Positions 17,241 to 25,442 of a stretch of DNA of 51,841 nt are shown here, one piece after another. The position numbers and the translations under genes were made by a program. Source of the DNA: Calidithermus roseus (GTDB taxonomy: Bacteria > Deinococcota > Deinococci > Deinococcales > Thermaceae). A model generated the notes under the pieces. The model did not search any database. It was given only the letters and a program-made list of their open reading frames with translations, and was not told the origin of the DNA. The DNA lies in contig NZ_QWLA01000016.1 of NCBI RefSeq assembly GCF_003574095.1, forward strand, positions 1-51,841. The letters run 5' to 3'. Position 1 is the stretch's first letter. Every line of letters begins with the position of its first letter.

Positions 17241-18058
17241 GCCAAACCCGACGCATTCGCTGGGAGCTGACCCTGCTGGCCTACCTGGCTGCAGCTATCA
17301 TGTTCTTTCCCATCTTCTGGCTCTTCCTCACCGGCTTCAAGAGCGAGGGAGATGCCATTTCCATCCCACCCAAGCTGCTCTTCACGCCCACCCTCGAGAG
17401 CATCTACGAAGCCCTCACCCGCAGCGACTATGCCCGGCACTTCCTCAACTCGATCATCTCGGCGGTGGGCTCGAGCGCGCTGGCTTTGGCCCTGGCCATT
17501 CCCGCGGCCTACTCCATGGCCTTCTACCCCACCAAGCGCACCAACGGCACGCTCTTGTGGATGATCAGCACCAAGATGATGCCGCCCGTCGGGGTGATCA
17601 TCCCGGTGTACCTGATCTTCCGCGACCTGCGCTGGCTCGACAACATCTGGGCTCTGGCGCTGATGTACACCGTGATGAACCTGCCGGTGGTGGTCTGGAC
17701 GCTCTACGCCTACTTCCGCGAGATCCCCCACGAGATCATGGAAGCCGCCAGGGTAGACGGGGCCAGCACCGCTCAGGAACTCACCCGCGTGCTGCTGCCC
17801 GTCTCCGGCCCCGCCATCGCCTCGGCGGCCTTGCTGAGCATCATCCTGGCCTGGAACGAGGCTTTCTGGAGCCTCAACCTGACCTCGGCCCAGGCCTCTC
17901 CGCTTTCGGTCTACGTTTCCTCGTTCAAGACCGCTGAGGGGCTCTTCTGGGCCAAGATGTCGGCGGCCTCCATGATCGCCATCTTGCCGGTGATGGTCAT
18001 GGGCTGGCTGGCCCAGCGGCAACTGGTGCGGGGACTGACCTTCGGGGCCATCAAGTAA
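17237..18058 (+). CDS. CUT1 ABC permease, second subunit (SmoG/MtlG-like)
   Basis: This 273-residue permease is the partner of the preceding subunit. It opens with a short basic tail and helix LLAYLAAAIMFFPIFWLFLTG. The EAA loop MEAARVDGASTAQELTRVLL is near residue 171, and AWNEAFWSLNL is near residue 216. The GTG start overlaps the upstream stop. Together the two subunits form the membrane channel; an ATPase must come from elsewhere. Confidence 0.9.
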   Translation: MSQTRRIRWELTLLAYLAAAIMFFPIFWLFLTGFKSEGDAISIPPKLLFTPTLESIYEALTRSDYARHFLNSIISAVGSSALALALAIPAAYSMAFYPTKRTNGTLLWMISTKMMPPVGVIIPVYLIFRDLRWLDNIWALALMYTVMNLPVVVWTLYAYFREIPHEIMEAARVDGASTAQELTRVLLPVSGPAIASAALLSIILAWNEAFWSLNLTSAQASPLSVYVSSFKTAEGLFWAKMSAASMIAILPVMVMGWLAQRQLVRGLTFGAIK

Positions 18059-18070
18059 GGAAGGACTTCA

Positions 18071-19096
18071 ATGCCTATGCGTGCGGCTGTAATTACCCAA
18101 CCCAGAACCCTCGAGGTGCTCGAAGTCCCCACCCCCACCCCAGGCCCCGGACAGGTGCGCGTCCGGGTGGGGGCCACCGGGGTGTGCGGCACCGACTTGC
18201 ACCTGTTCGACGGGCACTTCCACGCCCGCTTTCCCCTGATCCCCGGCCACGAGATTGCGGGGGTGATCGACCAGGTGGGCCCTGGCGTGAGCGATCTGCA
18301 AGAAGGCCAGCTCGTCGCGCTGGACCCGGTGATCTCCTGTGGGCAGTGCTGGGCCTGCCGACGGGGACAACGCCAGCACTGCCTGCGTTTCGAGGCTCTG
18401 GGGGTGACCCAGGCCGGGGGCTTCACCCAGTACGTCGTGGCTCCGGCTACCAACGCCTATCCCGTACAGGGCCTCAGCGCCGCCGAGGCGGCTTTCGCCG
18501 AGCCGCTGGGCTGCGTGGCCTGGGGCATTCTGCGCCTGCGCCCCGAGCCCGGCAGCAACGCCCTACTCTTCGGCGCTGGCCCCATCGGCCTGCTGCTGAT
18601 GCAAGCCCTGCTGGTCTCAGGGGTGGCGGAGGTGACGGTCGTTGACCCGGTAGTCGAGCGGCTGGCGTTGGCGAAGACCCTGGGGGCAAGCCACACCGTA
18701 CAGAGCGGCCCGCCCATGGCCCAGGCTCTACGCGACCTAAAGCCCCACGGTTTCGACATCGTCGCCGAGGCCACCGGCCTTCCCGGTGTGGTGGAGGCCA
18801 TGCCCCAGTACGCCGCCGTAGGAGGCAGGCTGCTGATCTTCGGTGTGGCCCCCGAGGAAGCCACCGTGCGCCTGAGCCCCTACGACATCTTCCAGCGAGA
18901 CCTCAGCCTCATCGGCAGTTTCTCGCTCAACGGAACCCTCCCCCTGGCCCTGAGCTGGCTCGAGAGCGGGCGAATCCAGGTGAAACCCCTCATCAGCCAC
19001 CGCATGCCCCTCGAGGACTTGCACAAAGCCCTGAAGTACAAGGAGCACCCCGGCATGGGCGAGGCGCTCAAGGTGATGATCATCCCCGAAGGGTAG
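18071..19096 (+). CDS. Zinc-dependent polyol (sorbitol/iditol-type) dehydrogenase
   Basis: This 341-residue medium-chain dehydrogenase has catalytic zinc ligands in GVCGTDLH and GHE, and four structural-zinc cysteines in CGQCWACRRGQRQHC near residues 96-110. The cofactor fold GAGPIGLLLMQA lies near residue 177, with VVDPV as the likely NAD-selecting aspartate. It lies 12 bp after the second permease with AAGGAAGGA as ribosome site. In this operon it most likely oxidises the imported polyol to a ketose. Related enzymes also act on threonine or xylitol. Confidence 0.88.
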   Translation: MPMRAAVITQPRTLEVLEVPTPTPGPGQVRVRVGATGVCGTDLHLFDGHFHARFPLIPGHEIAGVIDQVGPGVSDLQEGQLVALDPVISCGQCWACRRGQRQHCLRFEALGVTQAGGFTQYVVAPATNAYPVQGLSAAEAAFAEPLGCVAWGILRLRPEPGSNALLFGAGPIGLLLMQALLVSGVAEVTVVDPVVERLALAKTLGASHTVQSGPPMAQALRDLKPHGFDIVAEATGLPGVVEAMPQYAAVGGRLLIFGVAPEEATVRLSPYDIFQRDLSLIGSFSLNGTLPLALSWLESGRIQVKPLISHRMPLEDLHKALKYKEHPGMGEALKVMIIPEG

Positions 19097-19105
19097 GTAC
19101 TTCAC

Positions 19106-19876
19106 ATGGTGCTGGAGAAGTTCAGACTAGACCAACGGGTAGCCGTCGTCACCGGTGGGGCACGGGGTATCGGCCTGGCCATTGCCACTGCCCTGGCTGA
19201 AGCCGGGGCCAGCGTGGTGATCGCCGAGCTCGAGCCGGACATTGGCCAGCGGAGTGAGCGCGAACTCAAAGCCAGAGGGCTAAAAGCCGAGTTCCGCCCT
19301 CTGGACGTGACCCAATCGGCCCAGGCCGATGCGCTGGCCAAAGCCCTTTTCGCGGAATATGGGCGGGTGGACATCCTGGTCAACAACGCCGGAATCTGCC
19401 GCAACACCCCCGCCCTGGAAACCCCCGATGCCGAATGGCTACAGATCTTCGATATCAACGTCAACGGGGTCTTCTGGTGCAGCCGGGCCTTTGGCCGGGG
19501 AATGGTGGCCCAGGGCAGCGGCAGCATCATCAACATCGCTTCGATGTCCGGCCTCATCGTCAACAAACCCCAGCCCCAGGCGGCCTACAACGCTTCCAAG
19601 GCCGCCGTGGCCCACCTCACCCGTTCGCTGGCCGCCGAGCTAGCCCCCTTCGGAGTGCGGGTCAACGCCATCTCCCCCGGTTACATCGGCACCGAGATGA
19701 CCCGGCGGGGCCTCGAGACGCCCGAGTGGCGCAGGGATTGGCTGGGCCTGACCCCCATGGGGCGGCTGGGCGAGCCCTCGGAAGTCGCCACCTGTGCGGT
19801 GTTTTTAGCCTCAGAAGCCTCGAGTTACCTCACCGGAAGCGAGCTGGTGGTAGACGGTGGATACACCATCTGGTAG
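19106..19876 (+). CDS. Short-chain dehydrogenase/reductase, polyol type
   Basis: This 256-residue SDR has the cofactor motif TGGARGIG (residues 12-19), NNAG near 90, catalytic serine in ASMSG, YNASK near 158, and the family ending YLTGSELVVDGGYTIW. It lies between two zinc dehydrogenases in the polyol operon. It probably handles a second sugar alcohol or interconverts the product, as mannitol or sorbitol SDRs do. The ribosome site is weak (GGGTAGG), so coupling to the upstream gene is likely. Confidence 0.88.
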   Translation: MVLEKFRLDQRVAVVTGGARGIGLAIATALAEAGASVVIAELEPDIGQRSERELKARGLKAEFRPLDVTQSAQADALAKALFAEYGRVDILVNNAGICRNTPALETPDAEWLQIFDINVNGVFWCSRAFGRGMVAQGSGSIINIASMSGLIVNKPQPQAAYNASKAAVAHLTRSLAAELAPFGVRVNAISPGYIGTEMTRRGLETPEWRRDWLGLTPMGRLGEPSEVATCAVFLASEASSYLTGSELVVDGGYTIW

Positions 19877-19884
19877 GAAGAGCC

Positions 19885-20856
19885 ATGCATACCCTGATTG
19901 CGAGCCCCCATCAAATTGACTGGGTAAAGGCCCCCCCAAGCACACCCCAGGCGGGCGAAGCGCTGCTCCAACCCCTGGCGGTGGGTATCTGTGGTTCGGA
20001 CCTTCACGTCTTCGAGGGTCAGCACCCCTTCGTGAGCTACCCCGTCTACCCCGGTCACGAGGTCGCCGCCAGAGTCGTCGCGGTGGGTCCAGGCGTTGAC
20101 CCCTCCTGGCAAGGGGCCCTCGTGGCCCTCGAGCCCTCCCTCACCTGTGGACGCTGCGAGCCATGCCGCAGCGGGCGCTATAACATCTGCGAGAACCTCA
20201 AGGTGATGGGTTTTCAGGCTCCTGGTGCGATGGCGGAGCACTTCGTGAGTCCCGTTCAGAACCTTCACCGGCTACCCGAGGGCTTCGACATCGAGCTAGG
20301 TGCGATGATCGAACCCCTCGCGGTGGCCGTACACGCCGCTGCCCTGACCCAGGTTCAGGGCAGGAGAGTGGCCGTGCTGGGCGCAGGGACCATCGGGCTG
20401 CTGGTCGCCCAGGTAGCCAGGGCCTATGGAGCCGCCAGCGTGGAGGTGGTGGACCTGCTCGAGCCCCGCCGTCGCGTGGCCGAAAGCCTGGGGTTGCAGG
20501 CCAAAACCCCCGACTCGGCGAAGTACGACGTGATCTTCGAGTGCGTGGGCAGTGAGAAGGCCCTCGAGGCCGCCATCCAGGGCATCCGCAAAGGCGGCAT
20601 GATCATCGTGGTAGGGGTGTACGGCCAACCCGTCACCCTCAACGCCGGGCTGATCCAGGACTGGGAGATTGGCCTCAAGGGCAGCCTGATGTACACCTTT
20701 CACGACTACCAGGAGGCCACTCGCCTGTTCGCCAGTGGACAGGTGCAGGGCAGAGCGCTCATCACTCACCGCTTTGCCCTGCCGCAGGTGCAGCAGGCAT
20801 TTCGTGCCGCATTAGAGCGGGGAAAGGCCCTCAAGGTGATGTTGCTGGCGAGCTGA
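19885..20856 (+). CDS. Second zinc-dependent medium-chain dehydrogenase of the polyol operon
   Basis: This 323-residue protein has zinc ligands in GICGSDLH and PGHE and structural cysteines in CGRCEPCRSGRYNIC near residues 91-105. The Rossmann motif GAGTIGLLVAQ lies near residue 163. I start it at ATG 19885, 8 bp after the SDR stop, because the reading frame extends upstream only as a shadow of that gene. It ends in a 26-bp convergent overlap with the aminotransferase gene. The presence of two such enzymes suggests more than one polyol substrate or two successive oxidations. Confidence 0.88.
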   Translation: MHTLIASPHQIDWVKAPPSTPQAGEALLQPLAVGICGSDLHVFEGQHPFVSYPVYPGHEVAARVVAVGPGVDPSWQGALVALEPSLTCGRCEPCRSGRYNICENLKVMGFQAPGAMAEHFVSPVQNLHRLPEGFDIELGAMIEPLAVAVHAAALTQVQGRRVAVLGAGTIGLLVAQVARAYGAASVEVVDLLEPRRRVAESLGLQAKTPDSAKYDVIFECVGSEKALEAAIQGIRKGGMIIVVGVYGQPVTLNAGLIQDWEIGLKGSLMYTFHDYQEATRLFASGQVQGRALITHRFALPQVQQAFRAALERGKALKVMLLAS

Positions 20857-22186
20857 GCACGGGGGCTGCGGCGAGCATCTCATCTACCAGCGCCAGACCC
20901 TCCTCGATGATGTCCAGGCCGTACTTCAGTTCCTCCCGGTCGATCACCAGCGGCGGGCAGACCCACAGCATGTTGAAGCGGCTGAAGGCGTAAACGTACT
21001 TGGATTTGAGGTATCCGGCCAGCTTCTGCATCTGGGGGGAAGTGCCGTTGAAGGGGGCCAGGGGCTCCTTGGTGGCCTTGTCGCGCACGAGCTCGAGCAC
21101 GCTGAACAGCCCCTTGTAGCGCACGTCGCCCACGCAGGCGTATTTGCGCTTCATGGCCTCGAGCCGCTCGGCGAGGTAACGCCCCTGCACCTCGGTGTTC
21201 TCGAAGAGGTGTTCCTCCTCGTAGACCGAAAGGTTGGCCACCGCCGCCGCGCAGGAGACCGGGTGGCCCGAGTAGGTCAGGCCGCCCCAGAGCATGTTGT
21301 TCTCGAAGTAATCGGCGATAGGCTGACTCACGATCACGGCCCCTAAGGGCATGTAGCCGCTGGTGAGGCCCTTGGCGCAGGTGACGATGTCGGGCTTGAT
21401 GCCGTAGTGCTGGGTGGAGAGCCACTTTCCCGTGCGCCCGAAGCCCGACATCACCTCGTCGGTGATGAGCAGGATGCCGTACTTATCGCACAGGGCGCGC
21501 AGCTTGGGATAGTAATCGTCCGGCGGGACCAGAAGGCCGTTGGAACCGGTGATGCCCTCCACCATGATGGCCGCGATGGTGTGCGGGCCTTCCATCTGGA
21601 TGACTTCCTCGATGTGGCTCACGCACTCGCGCTTGCAGCTATCGACGGTTTTGCCAAAAGGACACCGGTAGCAGTAGGGGTCGAAGACCCGCACGATGCC
21701 GGGGATGCCCGGCTCCACCGGCCAGCGGCGGGGGTCGCCGGAGGCGGTCATGGAGCCCATGGTGGCCCCGTGGTAGGAGCGGTAGCGGGTGATGATCTTG
21801 TCGCGCCCGGTGAAAAGCCGAGCGATCTTCATGGCGTTTTCGTTGGCCTCGGCCCCGCCCAGCGTGAAGAAGCTCTTGGCCAATCCCGTGACCTCGGCCA
21901 GCTTCTTGCCCAGCTTGCCCCTCGGCTCGGTGGCGAAGGAAGGCCCGGCGAAGCAGAGTTCATCGACTTGTTTCTTGATGGCCTCGAGCACCTTCGGGTG
22001 CTGGTGCCCCACGTTGATGTTGATGAGCTGGGAGCTGAAGTCGAGCCACTTGTTGCCATCGCCGTCCCAAAACCACACCCCCTGAGCCCTGGTCATGTGG
22101 ATGGGGTTGGCAGCGCTCTGCACCGACCAGGAGAAGAGGGTGTAATCGCGGTTCTCCTGGATGACTTCCGACGAGGGGCGTTCCAT
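20831..22186 (-). CDS. Class III aminotransferase, probable beta-alanine aminotransferase
   Basis: This 451-residue PLP enzyme has the catalytic lysine in TCAKGLTSGYMPLGA, with LLITDEVMSGFGRTG as the preceding aspartate motif. A cysteine-rich patch (CYRCPFGKTVDSCKREC) lies near residue 160-175. I start at ATG 22186 because GGAGG lies 6 nt before it. Its promoter carries regulatory site B, shared with mmsA and the preT operon, which supports a role in turning beta-alanine into malonate semialdehyde. From sequence alone the amino donor could also be taurine, GABA or another omega-amino acid. Confidence 0.85.
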   Translation of the reverse strand: MERPSSEVIQENRDYTLFSWSVQSAANPIHMTRAQGVWFWDGDGNKWLDFSSQLININVGHQHPKVLEAIKKQVDELCFAGPSFATEPRGKLGKKLAEVTGLAKSFFTLGGAEANENAMKIARLFTGRDKIITRYRSYHGATMGSMTASGDPRRWPVEPGIPGIVRVFDPYCYRCPFGKTVDSCKRECVSHIEEVIQMEGPHTIAAIMVEGITGSNGLLVPPDDYYPKLRALCDKYGILLITDEVMSGFGRTGKWLSTQHYGIKPDIVTCAKGLTSGYMPLGAVIVSQPIADYFENNMLWGGLTYSGHPVSCAAAVANLSVYEEEHLFENTEVQGRYLAERLEAMKRKYACVGDVRYKGLFSVLELVRDKATKEPLAPFNGTSPQMQKLAGYLKSKYVYAFSRFNMLWVCPPLVIDREELKYGLDIIEEGLALVDEMLAAAPVLSSPATSP

Positions 22187-22215
22187 TAAAGACCTCCTGT
22201 GCCTTTGTTCCCCCA

Positions 22216-22257
22216 ATGGTAGCCCCGCTAGGCGAGGACACGCAATGGACAGAGTGT
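22216..22257 (-). promoter_or_regulatory. Promoter and PucR-type site B (aminotransferase)
   Basis: On the minus strand TTGCGT (plus-strand 22240-22245), 18 bp, TACCAT (22216-22221). The element GCAATGGACAGAGTGT (plus strand, 22242-22257) covers and extends upstream of the -35. It begins 11 bp past the PucR-type gene's stop, so the aminotransferase has its own promoter. Confidence 0.7.
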
Positions 22258-22268
22258 AAAAGGGCGGG

Positions 22269-22979
22269 CTAGCGCTTGAGCAGCTCGAGCGCCACCCACA
22301 GCCCCAGGCGGCGCTCGACGTTGTCCAAGTCGCCCAGCATGCCCTGGAGTTGCTCGAGGCGGTAGTAGATGCTCTGCCGCCGCACCCCCAGACGCCGGGC
22401 CGTTTCGGCGATATTGAACTGGGAAGCCAGCAGGGCTTCGAGCGTCGAGAGCAGCGTCGAACGCGGGCGGCTGGGCAGGGAGAGGACGGGGCCGAGCTGA
22501 CGCTCGAGGAATCCCTGGCTCCGGCCCGTTTCGATCAAAGCGTCCAGGAGGGACTCGAGCAAAGGTTCCTCTCCCCTCGCCACGTGGGGTCGCAGGATGC
22601 GCTCGTGAGCGGCGCGGGTGAGTTCGGCGAAGCGGACCTCCGAGCGGAAGACCAAGATGGGGAACTCCAGCAGCCGTGCCGTCTGCAGCAGTTCGGCGGG
22701 CACCTCCCGCATCCACTGCACCAGTTCCAACGCCAACCCGTGCGCCCCGGCCTGGGCCAGCGCGCGCAGGTAGCCGACCTGGGCTTCCGGAGTGGCTCGA
22801 GCCAGCTCCAGCCCCGTGGAAAGCAGCAGTTCCCCGCCCGACAGGAAGCGCCAGGCGTCCATCACCTCCGCGACGTGGACCCAGGTGACGACCTGGTCCA
22901 GCCGGGAGTGGCCCGACAGGAGTTCTGCCCCAGCGAAGGGGGGCAGCTCGAGGATCTGACGCAGGGTGGGCAGGCTCAT
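22269..22979 (-). CDS. Short PucR-family transcriptional regulator
   Basis: This 236-residue protein has an N-terminal PucR-type sensor domain (LRQILELPPFAGAELLSG, with VTWVHVAEVMDAWRFLSGGE near 30-50) and a C-terminal PucR helix-turn-helix (FNIAETARRLGVRRQSIYYR near 187-206). Many PucR proteins are longer, with a central GGDEF-like domain, and that part is absent. PucR proteins usually activate purine or related nitrogen-compound breakdown. Its position beside the aminotransferase, and a shared promoter element before three pyrimidine-breakdown units, make it the likely activator. The ligand is unknown. Confidence 0.85.
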   Translation of the reverse strand: MSLPTLRQILELPPFAGAELLSGHSRLDQVVTWVHVAEVMDAWRFLSGGELLLSTGLELARATPEAQVGYLRALAQAGAHGLALELVQWMREVPAELLQTARLLEFPILVFRSEVRFAELTRAAHERILRPHVARGEEPLLESLLDALIETGRSQGFLERQLGPVLSLPSRPRSTLLSTLEALLASQFNIAETARRLGVRRQSIYYRLEQLQGMLGDLDNVERRLGLWVALELLKR

Positions 22980-23066
22980 GGGCGAAAATCCACCGTCGTA
23001 TCCGAGTCTACGGCAAACCGAGTTCAGGCCCCTCGAGCAGGGGTGTCCGTGGGGATTTTACTTCGC

Positions 23067-23378
23067 TCAGGGAAATTCGAGTCGCACCATGACCGTGTCG
23101 CCCTCCCCCAGGCTCTCCGCCTCGCGAACCTTGTCCTTGAGCGGGAGAAGGTACAGGCCGTCTTTCGGGAACAGCGAGGTCTTCCACTCGGTTTTGCCGA
23201 TGCGCACCCTCACCGGGATCACGCCCCAGCCGTAGGTCAGCAAGCTCGACACGCTCTTGATGAGGCGGCTCTCCTCCTGGGGAACGGTGACGAAGTAGAA
23301 GGGGGCGGGGCCGCGCCACTCGAAGACTTCGCCGCTGAACTCGAGGCCCACCGGCTCACCCCCTAGCCCTGGCCTCAC
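23067..23378 (-). CDS. DUF1905 domain protein
   Basis: A small protein of about 103 residues. It has the DUF1905 pattern: LEFSGEVFEWRGPAPFYFV, then GWGVIPVRVRIGKTEWKTSLF and LPLKDKVREAE. It is a compact beta-barrel fold of no known activity. I prefer the GTG at 23378, which overlaps the DinB-family stop as GTGA and has AGGAG at good spacing; an ATG at 23396 would add six residues. It is coupled to the DinB-like gene. Confidence 0.75.
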   Translation of the reverse strand: MRPGLGGEPVGLEFSGEVFEWRGPAPFYFVTVPQEESRLIKSVSSLLTYGWGVIPVRVRIGKTEWKTSLFPKDGLYLLPLKDKVREAESLGEGDTVMVRLEFP

Positions 23379-23902
23379 CACGTCTCCTGCCGCCATACGC
23401 CCCAGACCACCTTTTCCTCCTCCTCCTCGCTCATCACGTAGCCCATCGCCTTGAGCGCCAGCTTGATCTGGCCGAAGTGATAACCCTCGTGCCAGAGCAT
23501 GTGCTGGAGGAGCAGGAGGGGATGGTCGTAGCTAGCGTGCCCGCCCTTCATGGGCTGCCCGCTGTGCAGGCGGTCCTTCACCGCCTCCCCGACGGCTCGG
23601 GCACTGTGCTTCAGGGCCTCCTCGATGCGCCTGGGGTCGCGCTCGGGCAGCCGCTCCGCTCCCTCCTCGTGGAACAGCGAAGACAGGCTTCGAGCGAACT
23701 CGGGGGCGGTGTGGGAGAGCCAGAAGAGCCGGGTCTGGTGGAGGTGGGAGAAGGTGAACGCGACGGAAGGGCTGCCCTCCATCGGCCTAGCGTCCATCCC
23801 GCCCTCCGGCAGGGCGTGCAGCAGGTTGAGCAGGATGGTGTTGTTGCGGTCCCACGAGTCCAGCAGGGCCTCGAGCAGGCCCAGGTCGGGCGCTTTTACC
23901 AT
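23375..23902 (-). CDS. DinB-like four-helix metal-binding protein
   Basis: This 175-residue protein shows the DinB pattern of three metal-binding histidines: FSHLHQTRLFWL near residue 50 and LWHEGYHFGQIKLALKAMGY near 140-155. Family members include metal-dependent thiol transferases and many of unknown role. An ATG at 23914 is also possible and would add four residues; the GGGGG run suits the later one better. It has nothing obvious to do with the pyrimidine genes on either side. Confidence 0.8.
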   Translation of the reverse strand: MVKAPDLGLLEALLDSWDRNNTILLNLLHALPEGGMDARPMEGSPSVAFTFSHLHQTRLFWLSHTAPEFARSLSSLFHEEGAERLPERDPRRIEEALKHSARAVGEAVKDRLHSGQPMKGGHASYDHPLLLLQHMLWHEGYHFGQIKLALKAMGYVMSEEEEEKVVWGVWRQETW

Positions 23903-23942
23903 GACAACCCCCATTCGCTTACGCAGTAAACGTGCCAGGGAT

Positions 23943-23957
23943 TACGATATCATCGTA
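23943..23957. promoter_or_regulatory. Perfect inverted repeat between the amidase and DinB genes
   Basis: TACGAT, ATC, ATCGTA forms a compact 15-bp palindrome 29-41 bp upstream of the DinB-like start. The size suits a dimeric repressor site. Confidence 0.35.
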
Positions 23958-23999
23958 TTTCGCCCGCCGCAAGCCCCGCAAGCGAGGCGGCTTCGAAAA

Positions 24000-25241
24000 C
24001 TAGCCCCGCTCGAGAATCCAGCGCATGGTCTTGCTGGCGAGCTTGTCGAAAGCCCGCACGGCAAGCTCGAGGTGCTCTTCCTTGGTGTCTTCGATCTTGT
24101 TGTGGCTGATGCCGTGCAGGGACTGGGTGAACATCATCACCGTGGGGATTCCCGCCCTGGCCACCTCCGCCGCGTCGTGCAGGGGACCGCTGGGCAGACG
24201 GTGGGAGCGGCCTGCGACCTCCTGGATGGCCTGGTCACAGAACTCGATGAGGTCGGGGTGGAAGAGGATGGGGTGGATGCGCCAGATGAGGCTCCACTCG
24301 GGCTCGCTCAGCCCGCCCTCGCGGGCGAAGCGCTGGCTGGCCTCGACGGCTTCGGCCTTGAGCCGGGCGAGGGCCTGGGCGTCGAGGTGGCGCTGGTCGA
24401 GGGTGATGGTGCAGTCGGCCACCACGCTGGTCACGATGCCCGGCTTGGTGACGCAGGAGCCGATGGTGCTCACCCCGCCGTTGCGGTCGGTGATGCGGTA
24501 GATCTCCTCCGCCATCTTCGCCGCGGCCAAGAAGGCATCCTTGCGCTTGTGCATGGGCGTGGAGCCGGAGTGAGCGGCCTGGCCCAGGAAGCGGATGGCG
24601 TGGCGCTCGACCCCGAAGGTGCCCAGCACCACGCCCAGAGGCAGGTCCATGTCCAGCAGCACCGGCCCCTGCTCGATGTGCAACTCGAGGTAGGCCGCGG
24701 CGTTCTTCTGCTCGGACCTCGCCTCCAGCATCCGGCTCATCTCCACCCCGCAACGCCGCAGGGCCTCCTCCAGACGAATCCCGTCCTTGTCGGTGCGATC
24801 TTTCTCGGCTTCGGGATCTAGGGTGCCGGAAAAAGCCGACGAACCCAGCAGGCTGCGCCCGAAGCGGGCTCCCTCCTCGTCGGCCCAGTCCACCAAGCGC
24901 ACGGTGACGGGGGGCCTGCCCCCGTACTCCTCGGCGATGCGGCGCAGCACCTCGAGGCCCGCCATCACGTTGAGGCAACCGTCGAGCCAGCCCCCATTGG
25001 GCACGCTGTCGAGGTGGCCGCCCATCAGCAGGGCTTTCTCGCTCTCTCCGCGCAGCGTGACCCAGTTGTTCCCGGCGGCGTCCTGATGGAACTCCACCGG
25101 CAACCCTTCAAGCTTTGACCTGAACCATTCGCGAGCCTTCAGCCAGGTCTCGGTCCAGGCTACGCGCTGCGCCCCGTTCTCATCGGCGGTAAGCGCCCGG
25201 AGTTCTTTGAGTTCGGCAATGGTGCGTTTGGGCTCGAGCAT
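24000..25241 (-). CDS. Hydantoinase/carbamoylase family amidase (probable beta-ureidopropionase)
   Basis: This 413-residue M20-family zinc amidase hydrolyses N-carbamoyl compounds to amino acid, CO2 and ammonia. Metal ligands are H76 and D87 (GGHLDSVPNGGWLDG), the ADEEGARFG glutamates, H in LELHIEQGP, and H in GISHNKIE. I choose ATG 25241 because GGAGGAG lies directly upstream. With PreAT and dihydropyrimidinase in the same locus, the substrate is most likely N-carbamoyl-beta-alanine from uracil. L-carbamoylases and allantoate amidohydrolases are close relatives. A 26-bp palindrome lies just upstream. Confidence 0.88.
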   Translation of the reverse strand: MLEPKRTIAELKELRALTADENGAQRVAWTETWLKAREWFRSKLEGLPVEFHQDAAGNNWVTLRGESEKALLMGGHLDSVPNGGWLDGCLNVMAGLEVLRRIAEEYGGRPPVTVRLVDWADEEGARFGRSLLGSSAFSGTLDPEAEKDRTDKDGIRLEEALRRCGVEMSRMLEARSEQKNAAAYLELHIEQGPVLLDMDLPLGVVLGTFGVERHAIRFLGQAAHSGSTPMHKRKDAFLAAAKMAEEIYRITDRNGGVSTIGSCVTKPGIVTSVVADCTITLDQRHLDAQALARLKAEAVEASQRFAREGGLSEPEWSLIWRIHPILFHPDLIEFCDQAIQEVAGRSHRLPSGPLHDAAEVARAGIPTVMMFTQSLHGISHNKIEDTKEEHLELAVRAFDKLASKTMRWILERG

Positions 25242-25257
25242 GACTCCTCCGAAGAAG

Positions 25258-25283
25258 GGGGGCGAAGCTCGAGCCTCGCCCCC
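25258..25283. repeat. 26-bp near-perfect palindrome before the amidase ribosome site
   Basis: GGGGGCGA, A, GCTCGAGC, C, TCGCCCCC: one mismatch pair in 26 bp. It lies about 8 bp upstream of the GGAGGAG ribosome site, so it could be an operator, a translational stem or a read-through terminator inside the long operon. Confidence 0.5.
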
Positions 25284-25442
25284 ACAGCTAAGTGCCTCCA
25301 GCGTATGTTTATCCTTTTCGGAGCCCCACGGCAAGCGCAAGCGCGTGCTGGAGCAATCAGACAGGGTTAGGCGTGTATGCGTTTGACAAGCTCACCGTGG
25401 GGTGACTTAGCGTAGGGACGATCGCCGCAGTCGTCCACTGGC

